DNA from: Cohnella lubricantis
Lineage (GTDB): Bacteria; Bacillota; Bacilli; Paenibacillales; Paenibacillaceae
Direction: 5' to 3'
NCBI RefSeq assembly: GCF_014212015.1
Contig: NZ_JACJVN010000057.1
Coordinates: forward strand, 120,204 to 168,724
DNA length: 48,521 nucleotides
This document shows, one piece after another, positions 27,328 to 35,319 of the stretch (position 1 is the stretch's first letter; every line of letters starts with the position of its first letter). The position numbers were made by a program, and so were the translations under genes. The notes beneath the pieces were generated by a model that saw only the letters and a program-made list of their open reading frames with translations, was not told where the DNA came from and made no database searches.

Positions 27328-27861
27328 ATGAAGCAGAGCCTGAAGAAAGTCGCTTTCCTGCTGGCCGATGGATATGAAGATTCCGAGATGGCGAACCCTT
27401 ATGACGCCATCGTCGAGAACGGCGACGAGGCCGTCATCATCAGCATGAAGAAGGGGGATGAACTAAAGGGCAAGAAGGGGACGATTACATACACGTCTCA
27501 CTTGGCCGCCTCTGAAGCGAAGGCATCGGATTACGAGGCCGTCATCATTCCGGGCGGGCAGTCTCCGGCGAAGCTGCGGGAGGATCCGGCGGTGATCGAC
27601 TTCGTGAGGCAAGCGCACGAGAAGGGCATTCCGATCGCCGCGATCTGCCACGGTCCGCAGGTGCTCGCCAAGGCGGGGGTGCTGCGAGGGAAGACGTTGA
27701 CCGGCTACTCGGGCATTCAGGATGAGATCAAGGAAGCTGGCGGCACGTTCGTGGATAAGGAGGTCGTCGTCGACGGCAACCTGATCACGTCGCGCGGACC
27801 GCAGGATGAGCCGGCCTTCATCAAGGAGACGATCGACCGAATCGGCGTCTCGGCTTGGTAA
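27328..27861 (+). CDS. DJ-1/PfpI-family protein (YfkM-like)
   Basis: A 177-residue DJ-1/PfpI-superfamily protein. The nucleophile elbow Cys107-His108 is in AAICHGPQ, and Glu17 (DGYEDSE) is the usual partner acid. Its size and GGQSPAKLREDP pattern match the general stress protein 18 (YfkM/PfpI) group, with proposed protease, chaperone or deglycase roles. The ATG has GGGAGTG upstream. The reading frame extends back into the tRNA gene, so an earlier start is excluded. Confidence 0.93.
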   Translation: MKQSLKKVAFLLADGYEDSEMANPYDAIVENGDEAVIISMKKGDELKGKKGTITYTSHLAASEAKASDYEAVIIPGGQSPAKLREDPAVIDFVRQAHEKGIPIAAICHGPQVLAKAGVLRGKTLTGYSGIQDEIKEAGGTFVDKEVVVDGNLITSRGPQDEPAFIKETIDRIGVSAW

Positions 27862-27891
27862 CGGAGCGCGGCAACCCCGCCCGCCCTCCGT

Positions 27892-27925
27892 TAGCCCTCC
27901 GGCAAGTCTTGCGGAGGGCTATTTG
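27892..27925 (+). terminator. Terminator of the pfpI-like gene
   Basis: TAGCCCTCCG pairs with CGGAGGGCTA, 10 bp. The T-run is weak (ATTTGG). Confidence 0.65.
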
Positions 27926-28054
27926 GCATTCTCATCTAAATGGGATGGGATGCGATGCTACTATAGAAATTCCAGTGCAATATAGGAGAAATATGAGGGC
28001 GGCTAATTGAACCGAATATTGAAAATCCGAAAGTCTGCCAGCATCAAGGAGTTT

Positions 28055-28567
28055 TTATAGACTTAGCTTCTCGAACTCCTCCCACAACACAGCCTCGAAG
28101 GTTCGGCGTTCAATCTGCTCCAACCGCTGGTAGGCGAGCTTGTGCGTGACGCCGAACTGGACGGAGATCCGCTCGGCAGCATCGCTCCGACGGTTGGGGA
28201 GGTGGAATTCGCGCAGCATGAAATAGGGAATCGCCGCGTACAGCACGAAGCGGTTGGCGTCGGCCTCCTGGCTCTCGAGGAACGGACGGGGCATGAGCGT
28301 CTGGTTGCCGGCATGGCGAAGCACGTGACAGAGCTCGTGCAGGAATTCCTGCCACTGCTCCGCACGGTTGAGACGCTTGTCCACGAGAATGGACCGCAGC
28401 CCCATGTATTCGAGCGCTTTGCTCTTCTGGTTCAAATAGTGGACCCACACGTTCAATCGGGAGGCGGCCTCGTCGACCGTCAACTGGCTAGGCGTCACAA
28501 TTCCCGCTCTGCGCCACAGATTCTCGATCCACTGTTCCAGCGGCGTCGGCTTATAGTGTTGAAGCAT
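28055..28567 (-). CDS. ImmA/IrrE-family metallopeptidase
   Basis: A 170-residue zinc peptidase of the ImmA/IrrE (COG2856) family. The motif HELCH gives His77, Glu78 and His81, and the third ligand is probably Glu101 in SQEADANRF. Such proteins cleave the cognate Xre repressor of phages and integrative elements (ImmA-ImmR of ICEBs1). The start at 28567 has GAGGTG upstream; the ATG at 28585 has none. The Xre gene lies directly upstream, but a terminator and a separate promoter lie between them. Confidence 0.9.
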   Translation of the reverse strand: MLQHYKPTPLEQWIENLWRRAGIVTPSQLTVDEAASRLNVWVHYLNQKSKALEYMGLRSILVDKRLNRAEQWQEFLHELCHVLRHAGNQTLMPRPFLESQEADANRFVLYAAIPYFMLREFHLPNRRSDAAERISVQFGVTHKLAYQRLEQIERRTFEAVLWEEFEKLSL

Positions 28568-28591
28568 AGGCAACACCTCGTTCATGCAATG

Positions 28592-28622
28592 AGAATATAT
28601 GTTCGTATTCTAAGCCAAACAA
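28592..28622 (-). promoter_or_regulatory. immA promoter with a LexA-like box over the -10
   Basis: Minus-strand TTGTTT (28617-28622), 17 bp, TATATT (28594-28599). The segment CGAACATATATTCT (28592-28605, minus strand) covers the -10 and agrees with the Bacillus SOS box CGAACRNRYGTTYC at 12 of 14 positions. Confidence 0.5.
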
Positions 28623-28641
28623 AACGCCCTGGCAAGGGCGT
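28617..28641 (-). terminator. Terminator between xre and immA
   Basis: On the minus strand ACGCCCT pairs with AGGGCGT around a 4-nt loop, followed by TTTTGTTT. It overlaps the -35 of the immA promoter. Confidence 0.75.
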
Positions 28642-28662
28642 GAAGTCTGACGGTCCTCTGTC

Positions 28663-29064
28663 CTATTCTCCTTGGCGGTCTCCCGGCTTGCGGCCGCGTT
28701 CCCGGACCTGAAGGTATTCCCAGAAACGCCGCATCTCTTCTTTGCTCTCCTCGGGCGCATTCAGGAACTCTTTGAAGAAGGCTCCGTGTTCGGGATCGTT
28801 GATGAAGCGCTCGAAGTCGGAATAGCCTTCCGAAGGAGGAGGGGCGTACGTATCCGCCGTCGGATCGTCAGTGAGTCCGAGCAAGTAGTCGGCCGACGTC
28901 CGATAGTATTCGGCGAACCGTCCGAGCATCTCGGGATCCGGCTTGCGGCCGTCGGATTCATAACGCGAGAGCTGCACGTTGCTGATGCCGAGCTCTCGGG
29001 CAGCGTCCAGCTGCGTCTTGCCGAACCGTTCCCTGCGCTCCCGAAGTCGCGTTCCAAGCGTCAT
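28663..29064 (-). CDS. Xre-family repressor (ImmR-like)
   Basis: A 133-residue repressor. The N-terminal HTH_3 domain (about residues 5-60; TQLDAARELGISNVQLSRYES) ends in SADYLLGLTD, a typical phage/ICE Xre signature. A charged C-terminal part follows (to 133). The start has AAAGGAAG upstream. Its own promoter (extended -10 TATAAT on the minus strand, 29100-29105) carries one operator copy and the divergent promoter another, so it likely represses both. The adjacent ImmA-like protease is the expected antirepressor. Confidence 0.93.
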   Translation of the reverse strand: MTLGTRLRERRERFGKTQLDAARELGISNVQLSRYESDGRKPDPEMLGRFAEYYRTSADYLLGLTDDPTADTYAPPPSEGYSDFERFINDPEHGAFFKEFLNAPEESKEEMRRFWEYLQVRERGRKPGDRQGE

Positions 29065-29099
29065 GGCGGATCTTCCTTTGCCAACAGAATCGTAGGTTG

Positions 29100-29275
29100 A
29101 TTATAGCATGAATTACCAAATTGGCAAAATGATGCGTTGGAACTATCTATACATGCTTGACAGTTGCCAAAATGGCAATGTATGATAATCCCAACTTCTC
29201 CAAGCAGGGGATTGGAGGGATACATTTTCACGTAAGGAGCTGGTCCGTTCTCACGTTAGTTTGCCAAAATGGCAA
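29100..29275. promoter_or_regulatory. Xre switch region: three operators, divergent promoters
   Basis: The 15-mer TTGCCAAAATGGCAA occurs exactly at 29164-29178 and 29261-29275, and as TTACCAAATTGGCAA at 29113-29127. Rightward promoter: TTGACA (29157-29162), 18 bp, TATGAT (29181-29186), with operator 2 inside the spacer. Leftward xre promoter: TATAAT (29100-29105) with extended TG, with operator 1 covering its -35/spacer. Operator 3 lies 25 bp before the YvrJ-type gene, as a roadblock or looping site. Confidence 0.88.
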
Positions 29276-29299
29276 AAATAAAATAGGAGGAGAATGTTA

Positions 29300-29491
29300 A
29301 TGGAAGACAATCAACCGTTCGTCTATCTGCTCACCGCCATCAGCCAAGTCGGGTTCCCGATCGTTCTGGCTGTGTATCTGCTCGTGCGCTTCGAGAAGAA
29401 GCTTGAATCGCTATCGGACCGTGTGGCCGAGCTAAGGGAACCGCCGATCAACGCCAACGAGAACGAAGAACGCCGCGGATCGGGCTTGTGA
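29300..29491 (+). CDS. YvrJ-family small membrane protein
   Basis: A 63-residue protein with one hydrophobic helix (about residues 8-28, ending VGFPIVLAVYLLVRFEKKLE) and a charged C-terminal helix, the pattern of the YvrJ family. The size and topology also resemble small phage holins. The ATG at 29300 is 9 bp after AGGAGG; an ATG at 29294 is too close. It is the first gene of the rightward Xre-controlled transcript and precedes the wall-hydrolase-like gene, so a holin-like role is plausible but unproven. Confidence 0.8.
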   Translation: MEDNQPFVYLLTAISQVGFPIVLAVYLLVRFEKKLESLSDRVAELREPPINANENEERRGSGL

Positions 29492-29631
29492 CGAGAGTAG
29501 ACAGATCCACATTCTGGATCAAGGGGCAGCTTCCTGTAATTGCCGATATTGTCCAACAATTAAAGTTTGTTAATCCCTATATCCCTCACGCCAGAGCCGT
29601 CTCCGGCATAGCTTATAGGGACAACCCATAA
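29488..29631 (+). CDS. Possible coupled micro-ORF (47 residues)
   Basis: A GTG overlaps the YvrJ-type stop codon as GTGA and opens a 47-codon frame beginning VTRVDRSTFWIKGQLP and ending AYRDNP. The composition looks protein-like and its codons are more AT-rich than the flanking housekeeping genes. It has no strong ribosome site of its own and would depend on coupling. I recognise no family. The rest of the gap (29632-29769) holds a 9-bp inverted repeat (GGACAACCC 29619-29627 / GGGTTGTCC 29682-29690) and no gene. Confidence 0.35.
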   Translation: MTRVDRSTFWIKGQLPVIADIVQQLKFVNPYIPHARAVSGIAYRDNP

Positions 29632-29769
29632 CGGACGCCGCAACGAAATATGGCCGGAACATGCGAGCGATGGACATAACGGGGTTGTCCAGACGCATAT
29701 TTTTCGAGGGAAGGGCCGGATGGAGAGGCCCATAGGCATCGTGCAACCTTGGAGAAAGGAGGGACGATG

Positions 29770-30627
29770 ATGCCCGACACGAACAATCGGACGGCGACCG
29801 CCCGAGGCATCGACTGCTCCACACCGCTGACAGGGGCGAAGGCGCGGCAGATCGCCGCGGCCGGACACCAGTTCGCCGCGCGCTATCTCGTGCCGCAGGA
29901 GTACAAGTGGAAGCGGCTCACTCGCGCCGAGGCAGAGGCGATCACGGCCGCCGGCATGCAGGTCGTCTCTGTCTTCGAGACGACGGCCAACCGCCCCGCC
30001 GGAGGCGCCGTATATGGCAACAGCGACGGCGTCGCAGCCTTGAAGGAAGCGCAAGCGATCAGACAGCCGCAGGGCAGCGCGATCTACTTCGCCGTCGACT
30101 ACGACGCGCAGCCGGGCGATTACGACGCCATCGAGGCCTACTTGAAGGCCGCGGCGGCGCAGATCCCCGGCTATGAAGCGGGCGTATACGCTTCCTATGC
30201 CGTGGTGGAAGAGATGGCGAAGCGCAAGGCCTGCAAGCACTTCTGGCAGACGTACGCTTGGAGCCGCGGCAAGGAGAGCAGCTACGCCAACCTGTACCAA
30301 TACCGGAACAACGTGCAAGTGGCAGGCGTTGAAGTGGACTTGAACCGTTCTTACGGCAATGAGGGCTGGTGGAATACGAACACGAACACGTCTCCGGCTC
30401 AGACGCCGAGCTCAAGTCCAACGCCGAATCCAAGCGCAAGTCCGAATACGGACAGCGCGAATCCGAATCCGGCAGAAGGAGAGATCACGATGACGAGAGA
30501 AGACGCAGAGAAGATCATCCGCTTCCTGTCGGCGGCCTGGTTCGCGGCGGCGGACCAGGCATCGAAGGACGAGTTCAACCGTCTGGCGAACGAGGTGCGC
30601 AGAGCGGCGGGAATACAGGCGGAATAA
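29770..30627 (+). CDS. DUF1906 glycoside-hydrolase-like protein (endolysin-type)
   Basis: A 285-residue protein. An N-terminal DUF1906 (Rv2525c-like, GH25-like barrel) domain spans residues 8-205 with GIDCS, YFAVDYD and a closing VDLNRSYG segment; the acidic residues of YFAVDYD are the likely catalytic ones. A linker rich in Asn, Thr, Ser and Pro (about 205-240) leads to a C-terminal helical segment of about 45 residues. The ATG at 29770 is 7 bp after AAAGGAGG. No signal peptide, so export would need a holin or lysis. The domain is common in phage endolysins of Bacillota. Confidence 0.88.
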   Translation: MPDTNNRTATARGIDCSTPLTGAKARQIAAAGHQFAARYLVPQEYKWKRLTRAEAEAITAAGMQVVSVFETTANRPAGGAVYGNSDGVAALKEAQAIRQPQGSAIYFAVDYDAQPGDYDAIEAYLKAAAAQIPGYEAGVYASYAVVEEMAKRKACKHFWQTYAWSRGKESSYANLYQYRNNVQVAGVEVDLNRSYGNEGWWNTNTNTSPAQTPSSSPTPNPSASPNTDSANPNPAEGEITMTREDAEKIIRFLSAAWFAAADQASKDEFNRLANEVRRAAGIQAE

Positions 30628-30711
30628 CAACACCCTTTTCCCCAGCATACTACGCGTTTGAGACTTGCCCAAGAAGGTTATAGGTAAATTAGAGGCCTTC
30701 CGGAAAGCAAG

Positions 30712-31806
30712 GTGATCGACATCCCACAGGGTAAATACTTCCGCATCGGATACGGTATCATCGTCGTTCTATTGATCTTGTACCTGGCGTCGAAGGTAGA
30801 CTTCCTCTTCCGGCCGATCGGCTCCGCGCTGAAGGCGATTGTGCTGCCCGTCGTTCTAGCGATCATCTTCTATTACTTGCTTCGTACGCCGGTGAACCTG
30901 CTGACCCGTCAATTGAACAATCGCACGCTGGCGATCTCCGTCGTCTTCCTCGGACTGACGGGGATCCTCGTGCTGATCGGCCTCTTGGTCGGGCCCATTA
31001 TCCGGGGTCAGTTCGACAGCCTGACAGCCAATCTGCCGCAGTTGATCCAGCTTGGCGAGAATCAAGTCGCGAGGCTGCAGCAGAACGAATGGCTCGCCCG
31101 TTATCTGCTCGATCATCAGGTCGACCTGTCGGCGAAGATCCCCGATCTCATCAATCGAATCGTGGCGAACGTCGGGGATGCCGTCAACCGCGCGATCGGT
31201 TTCATCTCCAACGTGGTGCTGCTGCTGTCAACCGTTCCCTTCATCGTGTTCTATATGCTGAAGGGGGACAGCAAGTTTCCCGATCTCGTCCTGCGGCTCG
31301 TGCCCGACAAGCACGATGCCGAAGCCCGTCAGATTATGCGGGAGATGGACCGCACGCTCAGCGCGTACATACAAGGGAAGATCATCGTCAGCCTCTGCCT
31401 CGGCACGCTAGCCTTGATCGGCTATTCGATTATCGGGCTGCCCTATTCGCTGCTGCTGGCGCTGGCGCTGATGCTCATGAACTTCATTCCGTACATCGGC
31501 ATTCTGATCGGGATGGTTCCGAGCGTGATTGTCGCGTTCATCGATTCGCCGTGGCGAGTGGCAGAGACGCTCATCGTCGTGCTGATCGTCCAGCAGATCG
31601 AAGACAAGGTGCTGGCGCCGCAGATCATGGGCAAGAAGCTGGCGATCCACCCGCTTACCATTATCATTCTGCTGCTAGCTCTCGGAAGCTTCGCCGGCTT
31701 GCTCGGCATGCTCGTCGCCGTGCCTTCGTACGCGCTGGTCAAGGTAGTCGTCACACACCTGTATCGTCTCTTCCGGCTGCGCAAGATTGAGAGGCTCGAC
31801 ACGTGA
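30712..31806 (+). CDS. AI-2E-family (PerM/YtvI-like) permease
   Basis: A 364-residue membrane protein of the AI-2E transporter family (DUF20). Two N-terminal helices, a periplasm-facing amphipathic region (about residues 100-155), then further helices with the conserved LPYSLLLALALMLMNFIPYIG and IEDKVLAPQIMGKKLAIHP segments. The start is a GTG preceded by GGAAAG, weaker than its neighbours. Substrates in the family range from AI-2 export to Na+/H+ antiport, and none can be chosen here. No obvious promoter or terminator separates it from the lysin gene. Confidence 0.92.
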   Translation: MIDIPQGKYFRIGYGIIVVLLILYLASKVDFLFRPIGSALKAIVLPVVLAIIFYYLLRTPVNLLTRQLNNRTLAISVVFLGLTGILVLIGLLVGPIIRGQFDSLTANLPQLIQLGENQVARLQQNEWLARYLLDHQVDLSAKIPDLINRIVANVGDAVNRAIGFISNVVLLLSTVPFIVFYMLKGDSKFPDLVLRLVPDKHDAEARQIMREMDRTLSAYIQGKIIVSLCLGTLALIGYSIIGLPYSLLLALALMLMNFIPYIGILIGMVPSVIVAFIDSPWRVAETLIVVLIVQQIEDKVLAPQIMGKKLAIHPLTIIILLLALGSFAGLLGMLVAVPSYALVKVVVTHLYRLFRLRKIERLDT

Positions 31807-31918
31807 TGCCGCAGGGGGACGGAGGCATCCGCCCGCGCATATACTGGCAGCAAGAGATAACATCCGTCTGAGGTGCAAAAATAAGGCGTATCGGCGGATG
31901 AACGGGGAGCGTGCGGCG

Positions 31919-32857
31919 ATGACGGTCATTCCGAATTTTCCCGAGGAGCTTCTGGAAGAGCACAAACGGTGGCACGACGCCCGCCACTCGGTCGATATTG
32001 ACAATCCGCCGGCCGGCTATGGCTTGGAGTTCTTGACATTCCATCGCGCCTTCGTTCGCAAAGCGCTGGAATGGTATCGCCAGGCAGGCCTCGATGCCAG
32101 GCTGGTCGAGCCTTGGCCGTCGGTTCCGGAGCCGATTCGGCGGTCCTATTGCTATAATCAAGCGGCGGAAGCCCGCATTGTGCAGCGGCCGGATACGTTC
32201 GCCTCGGCGGACGAACTGGGGCGCTATATTGAATCGTCCGGCATTCACGGCTGCATTCACGAGATGGCCGCCGAGCTGTATGGCGACGAGGAGATCAATG
32301 ACTTCGACTTCGCGCCGCGCAACACGGTGTTCTACAATATCCACCTGATGATCGACAATTGGTGGCGCAACTGGGAAGGCCTCGGCCGGTTCGGGGAAGG
32401 GATGGCTTATTGGAGCGGCAGATTCTGCGACTCGGACGGGGAGGTGCTCTATTATCGCCGGGACGATTCCACCTGGTGGCTGGGCAATCCGGAGCGGCAC
32501 AGCCAGTTCGGCCGGCTCGCACAGTTAGCTGGCGGCCGGAACGGCGGGGACGGCAGAGAAGGCGGAGACGGCGGTGCCGATCTCGGCCTCTATCTCGAAT
32601 GGGGCGCAGTAGGGGAGAGCGCTGCGTTCGGCAGGATGGACGACGGCCGCCCCTTCCGCGTCTGGGACTCGGATCAGGACGGCCGTCTGGAGATCGTCTT
32701 CCAATCGCCGTTCACCGGCGATTGGTGGGAGGGCTCGCTGCGCAGCGGGCGCTTGGTCTGGTCGCGGATTCGGCTGCAGCGAACCGGATTGCCGGTTCAA
32801 GAGCCCGACTTGCTCCGGGCGGCGAGCTCGCGCAGGAAGCGGAAGACGCTGACGTAA
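31919..32857 (+). CDS. Divergent tyrosinase-like (type-3 copper) domain protein
   Basis: A 312-residue protein. CuB-like ligands: His110 and His114 in IHGCIHEM, and His142 in FYNIHLMID, which aligns with the FWLHHxxID signature of tyrosinases and is followed by WWRNWE. CuA-like: His42 in FLTFHRAFV, matching FLPWHR. The tyrosinase His nine residues before this position is Gly here; His15, His19 and His23 upstream are possible substitutes. A Gly-rich linker (about 205-220) leads to a C-terminal beta-rich, Trp-containing domain. No signal peptide. The ATG at 31919 has GGGGAG upstream. Its last 61 bp overlap the Nudix gene. An oxidase or oxygen-binding role is inference. Confidence 0.7.
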   Translation: MTVIPNFPEELLEEHKRWHDARHSVDIDNPPAGYGLEFLTFHRAFVRKALEWYRQAGLDARLVEPWPSVPEPIRRSYCYNQAAEARIVQRPDTFASADELGRYIESSGIHGCIHEMAAELYGDEEINDFDFAPRNTVFYNIHLMIDNWWRNWEGLGRFGEGMAYWSGRFCDSDGEVLYYRRDDSTWWLGNPERHSQFGRLAQLAGGRNGGDGREGGDGGADLGLYLEWGAVGESAAFGRMDDGRPFRVWDSDQDGRLEIVFQSPFTGDWWEGSLRSGRLVWSRIRLQRTGLPVQEPDLLRAASSRRKRKTLT

Positions 32858-33453
32858 TAGCTGCGGTCGCGCGGCACGAAGTCATTCGCCGCCAGCTCCA
32901 GGCGGGCAGCCGTCAGCGTTCCGCCCGGCGCGAGCCGAACGCCGCTCGCCTGAACTGCCGATCGCTCGCCGAGCATAAGCGCGATCAGCTCTTCCGCGCC
33001 GGCTTCGTACAAGCCGGCGACTTCCTCTTGCTGGAGCCGGAACGCCTCCAGCGGCTCCGCGGTCAGGCAGCCGAATACATGGCTGACCTCCCGGTCGATG
33101 TAGGGCACGCCGCCGGCTTCTCCGCTTCCTTCCTCGCGGATCGTCCCATAGGGGACGAGCTGCTCGAACGGCACGCTCCAGCCGATCTCTTCCTCCATCT
33201 CGCGGGCGGCGTCGCGGACAGTCTCGCCGGCGGACAGATGCCCGGCCGCCGTAATATCCAGCCGGCCTGGATTCGTATCCTTCGTCTCGCTCCGCTGCTG
33301 GAAGAGGATAAGCGCCCGGCCGCCTTCCCCGCGGCGGACAAGCCAGCAATGGAACGTATGGTGCCACAGGCCGCGTTCATGAACCTCGCGGCGCGTTGCC
33401 GTGCCGATCGGCCGGCCTTGCTCATCGTAGATATCGAAGCTTTCTATCGCCAC
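32797..33453 (-). CDS. Nudix hydrolase (Idi-like subgroup)
   Basis: A 218-residue Nudix enzyme with a GTG start after GGAGG. The Nudix box spans residues 71-92 (Gly71, Glu77, Arg84-Glu85, Glu88-Glu89, Gly91). The stretch between the first Glu and the Arg-Glu pair is six residues, one shorter than the standard seven. The N-terminus (FDIYDEQGRPIGTATRREVH, then HHTFHCWLV) is typical of the isopentenyl-diphosphate-isomerase-like Nudix subgroup. The substrate is unknown. Its 3' end overlaps the tyrosinase-like gene by 61 bp in convergent orientation. Confidence 0.9.
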   Translation of the reverse strand: MAIESFDIYDEQGRPIGTATRREVHERGLWHHTFHCWLVRRGEGGRALILFQQRSETKDTNPGRLDITAAGHLSAGETVRDAAREMEEEIGWSVPFEQLVPYGTIREEGSGEAGGVPYIDREVSHVFGCLTAEPLEAFRLQQEEVAGLYEAGAEELIALMLGERSAVQASGVRLAPGGTLTAARLELAANDFVPRDRSYYVSVFRFLRELAARSKSGS

Positions 33454-33561
33454 GGCTTAGTACAACCTCCGATTAAGATGCAGAATTGGAAAGGAATTTC
33501 ACGAATGCCGTCGAAGTCATACATTCAAACGCGAAAAATGCATGTATTGCGGGGGGATGCG

Positions 33562-35319
33562 ATGAACGGCTTCGAAGGCACTTGGCCTGCTGTATTTCTA
33601 TTGCTGGCGCTGTCGATCAGTATACTCGCATCTTATACGATGTTTATATTCATTGGCAATCTCAAACGGAGCAACAGCACCTTCCGCAACTTCTGGCTGG
33701 CCGGCGGGGCCTTCGTGTTCAGCGCCGGATTGTGGGCCAAGCACTTCGTGGCGGCGACGGCGTTCGAGGGCGCCGTCTACTTCTCGTGGAGTGTCCCTGT
33801 CTCGTTGTTCTTCAACATCTTCTTCTCGCTGATGGCCTTCGTCATGATTACGATTCCGGCCAAATTCAAGTATCAGGCCGCGACGGGCAGCTTCATTCTG
33901 AGCTTCGGCGTCGGCTTCATGAATTACTTCAGACTGCTCGGCCAGCCGATTAAGAATATTCGTGCCGAGCCCGGGCTCATCGTCCTGTCCCTTGTGCTGC
34001 TGTTCATGGGAACCTACGGAGCGATTCGCCTGTTCGAGCTTCATGGCGAACGCAACAAGTGGCTGGCCAGCGTGACGCTGGGGCTGTCCGTGCTGTGCGT
34101 TCAGCTGTTCGGCATGCAGGCGCTCGATATCGACTATTCGGTCTACATGACGATGGACAAGCTGAGCAATGACATCCACCAGCTCGTGCTCATCATCGGC
34201 ATTGCCGCTCTGATGCTCTTGGTCTCGACATGGGCGACCTGGTTCGTCGACAGGCGTATGAATATGACGGACGAGCGATATCGGCTCGTCGTCGAGAATT
34301 CCTTGGACACGATCGCAATCTTCAAGCAGGAACGATGGGCATTCGTCAACGAGTCGGGACTGCGGATGTTCGAAGCGGAAGAGCCCGGCGAATTGCTCGG
34401 CAAGCCGATCTATGCTTTTCTACAGGCAGAGGACTTTAATTCCGTTCGGGAGAGGCTGCACAATCTCGTGTTCACGGGGAGCAGCGGTCCGCTGGAGCAA
34501 GTATGGTATACGCTCAAGGGCAAGCTTCTGCATACGGAGATCGTGGAGACGATGACGACGCTCGATAACGAGCCGGCGATTCAAGTGATTATGCGGGATA
34601 TCTCCGAGCGGAAGAAGAACGAGGAGCTGCTGATCAATTCGGAGAAGCTCTATGTAGCCGGACAGCTCGCCGCCGGCATCGCCCATGAGATCCGCAATCC
34701 GCTCACTTCGCTGAAGGGCTTCCTGCAGCTGATCGCATCCGGACGCAGGGAGATCAGCTATTACGGCATCATGAACTCCGAGCTGAATCGGATCGAAGGC
34801 ATTGTCAGCGAGCTGCTTATGCTCTCCAAGCCTCAAGTATACGAGCTGTCCTATTACGACGTTCGCAGCGTGATGCGCGATACGGTGACGCTGCTGGAAG
34901 CGCAAGCTATTCTGCATAATATCGCGATCGAGACGGATCTCGGCCGCGACACGCTCTGGATATACGGGGTGGAGAACCAGATCAAGCAGGTCTTCATCAA
35001 TGTGATCAAGAATGCGATCGAAGCCATGATCGACGGCGGCGCGATCCGCATCCAGATGGGGCGCGAGGACGATTCCGTACGAATCCGAATCTCCGACGAG
35101 GGGCCGGGCATCAAGGAAGCGCAATTGGCCAAGATGGGCCAGCCCTTCTACACGACGAAGGAGAAGGGGACCGGCCTCGGCCTGATGGTCAGCTACAAGA
35201 TCGTGGACAACCACCAAGGCAGAATCGATGTATACAGCCAATTGGGCGCTGGAACGACGTTCGAGATCAGCCTGCCGTTCCGTTACCCGGAGGCGGAAGC
35301 CGTTACGAAGAGCAGCTGA
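33562..35319 (+). CDS. MHYT/PAS sporulation-type sensor histidine kinase
   Basis: A 585-residue membrane kinase. Seven N-terminal helices (to about residue 230) resemble the MHYT sensor domain (LSISILASYT, AGLWAKHFVAATAF), although the MHYT motif itself is altered (KHF in place of MHF). A PAS domain (about 240-355), a HisKA domain with phospho-acceptor His375 in AHEIRNPLTSLKGFLQLI, and a HATPase_c domain with N, G1 (DEGPGI) and G2 (GTGLGL) boxes follow. The H-box sequence is of the KinA-E sporulation-kinase type, so entry into the Spo0A phosphorelay is likely. The ATG follows GGGGGG; the longer frame upstream is antisense to the Nudix gene. Confidence 0.92.
   Translation: MNGFEGTWPAVFLLLALSISILASYTMFIFIGNLKRSNSTFRNFWLAGGAFVFSAGLWAKHFVAATAFEGAVYFSWSVPVSLFFNIFFSLMAFVMITIPAKFKYQAATGSFILSFGVGFMNYFRLLGQPIKNIRAEPGLIVLSLVLLFMGTYGAIRLFELHGERNKWLASVTLGLSVLCVQLFGMQALDIDYSVYMTMDKLSNDIHQLVLIIGIAALMLLVSTWATWFVDRRMNMTDERYRLVVENSLDTIAIFKQERWAFVNESGLRMFEAEEPGELLGKPIYAFLQAEDFNSVRERLHNLVFTGSSGPLEQVWYTLKGKLLHTEIVETMTTLDNEPAIQVIMRDISERKKNEELLINSEKLYVAGQLAAGIAHEIRNPLTSLKGFLQLIASGRREISYYGIMNSELNRIEGIVSELLMLSKPQVYELSYYDVRSVMRDTVTLLEAQAILHNIAIETDLGRDTLWIYGVENQIKQVFINVIKNAIEAMIDGGAIRIQMGREDDSVRIRISDEGPGIKEAQLAKMGQPFYTTKEKGTGLGLMVSYKIVDNHQGRIDVYSQLGAGTTFEISLPFRYPEAEAVTKSS

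Noticed and set aside
28055..30627. Complete prophage.
   Set aside because: No integrase, terminase, capsid, tail or replication genes are present, and the flanks are housekeeping-type genes.
32359..33561. Upstream extension of the MHYT kinase to 986 codons.
   Set aside because: The extra 401 codons run through the tyrosinase-like and Nudix genes and look like non-coding translation. The ATG at 33562 has GGGGGG upstream and starts the membrane domain.
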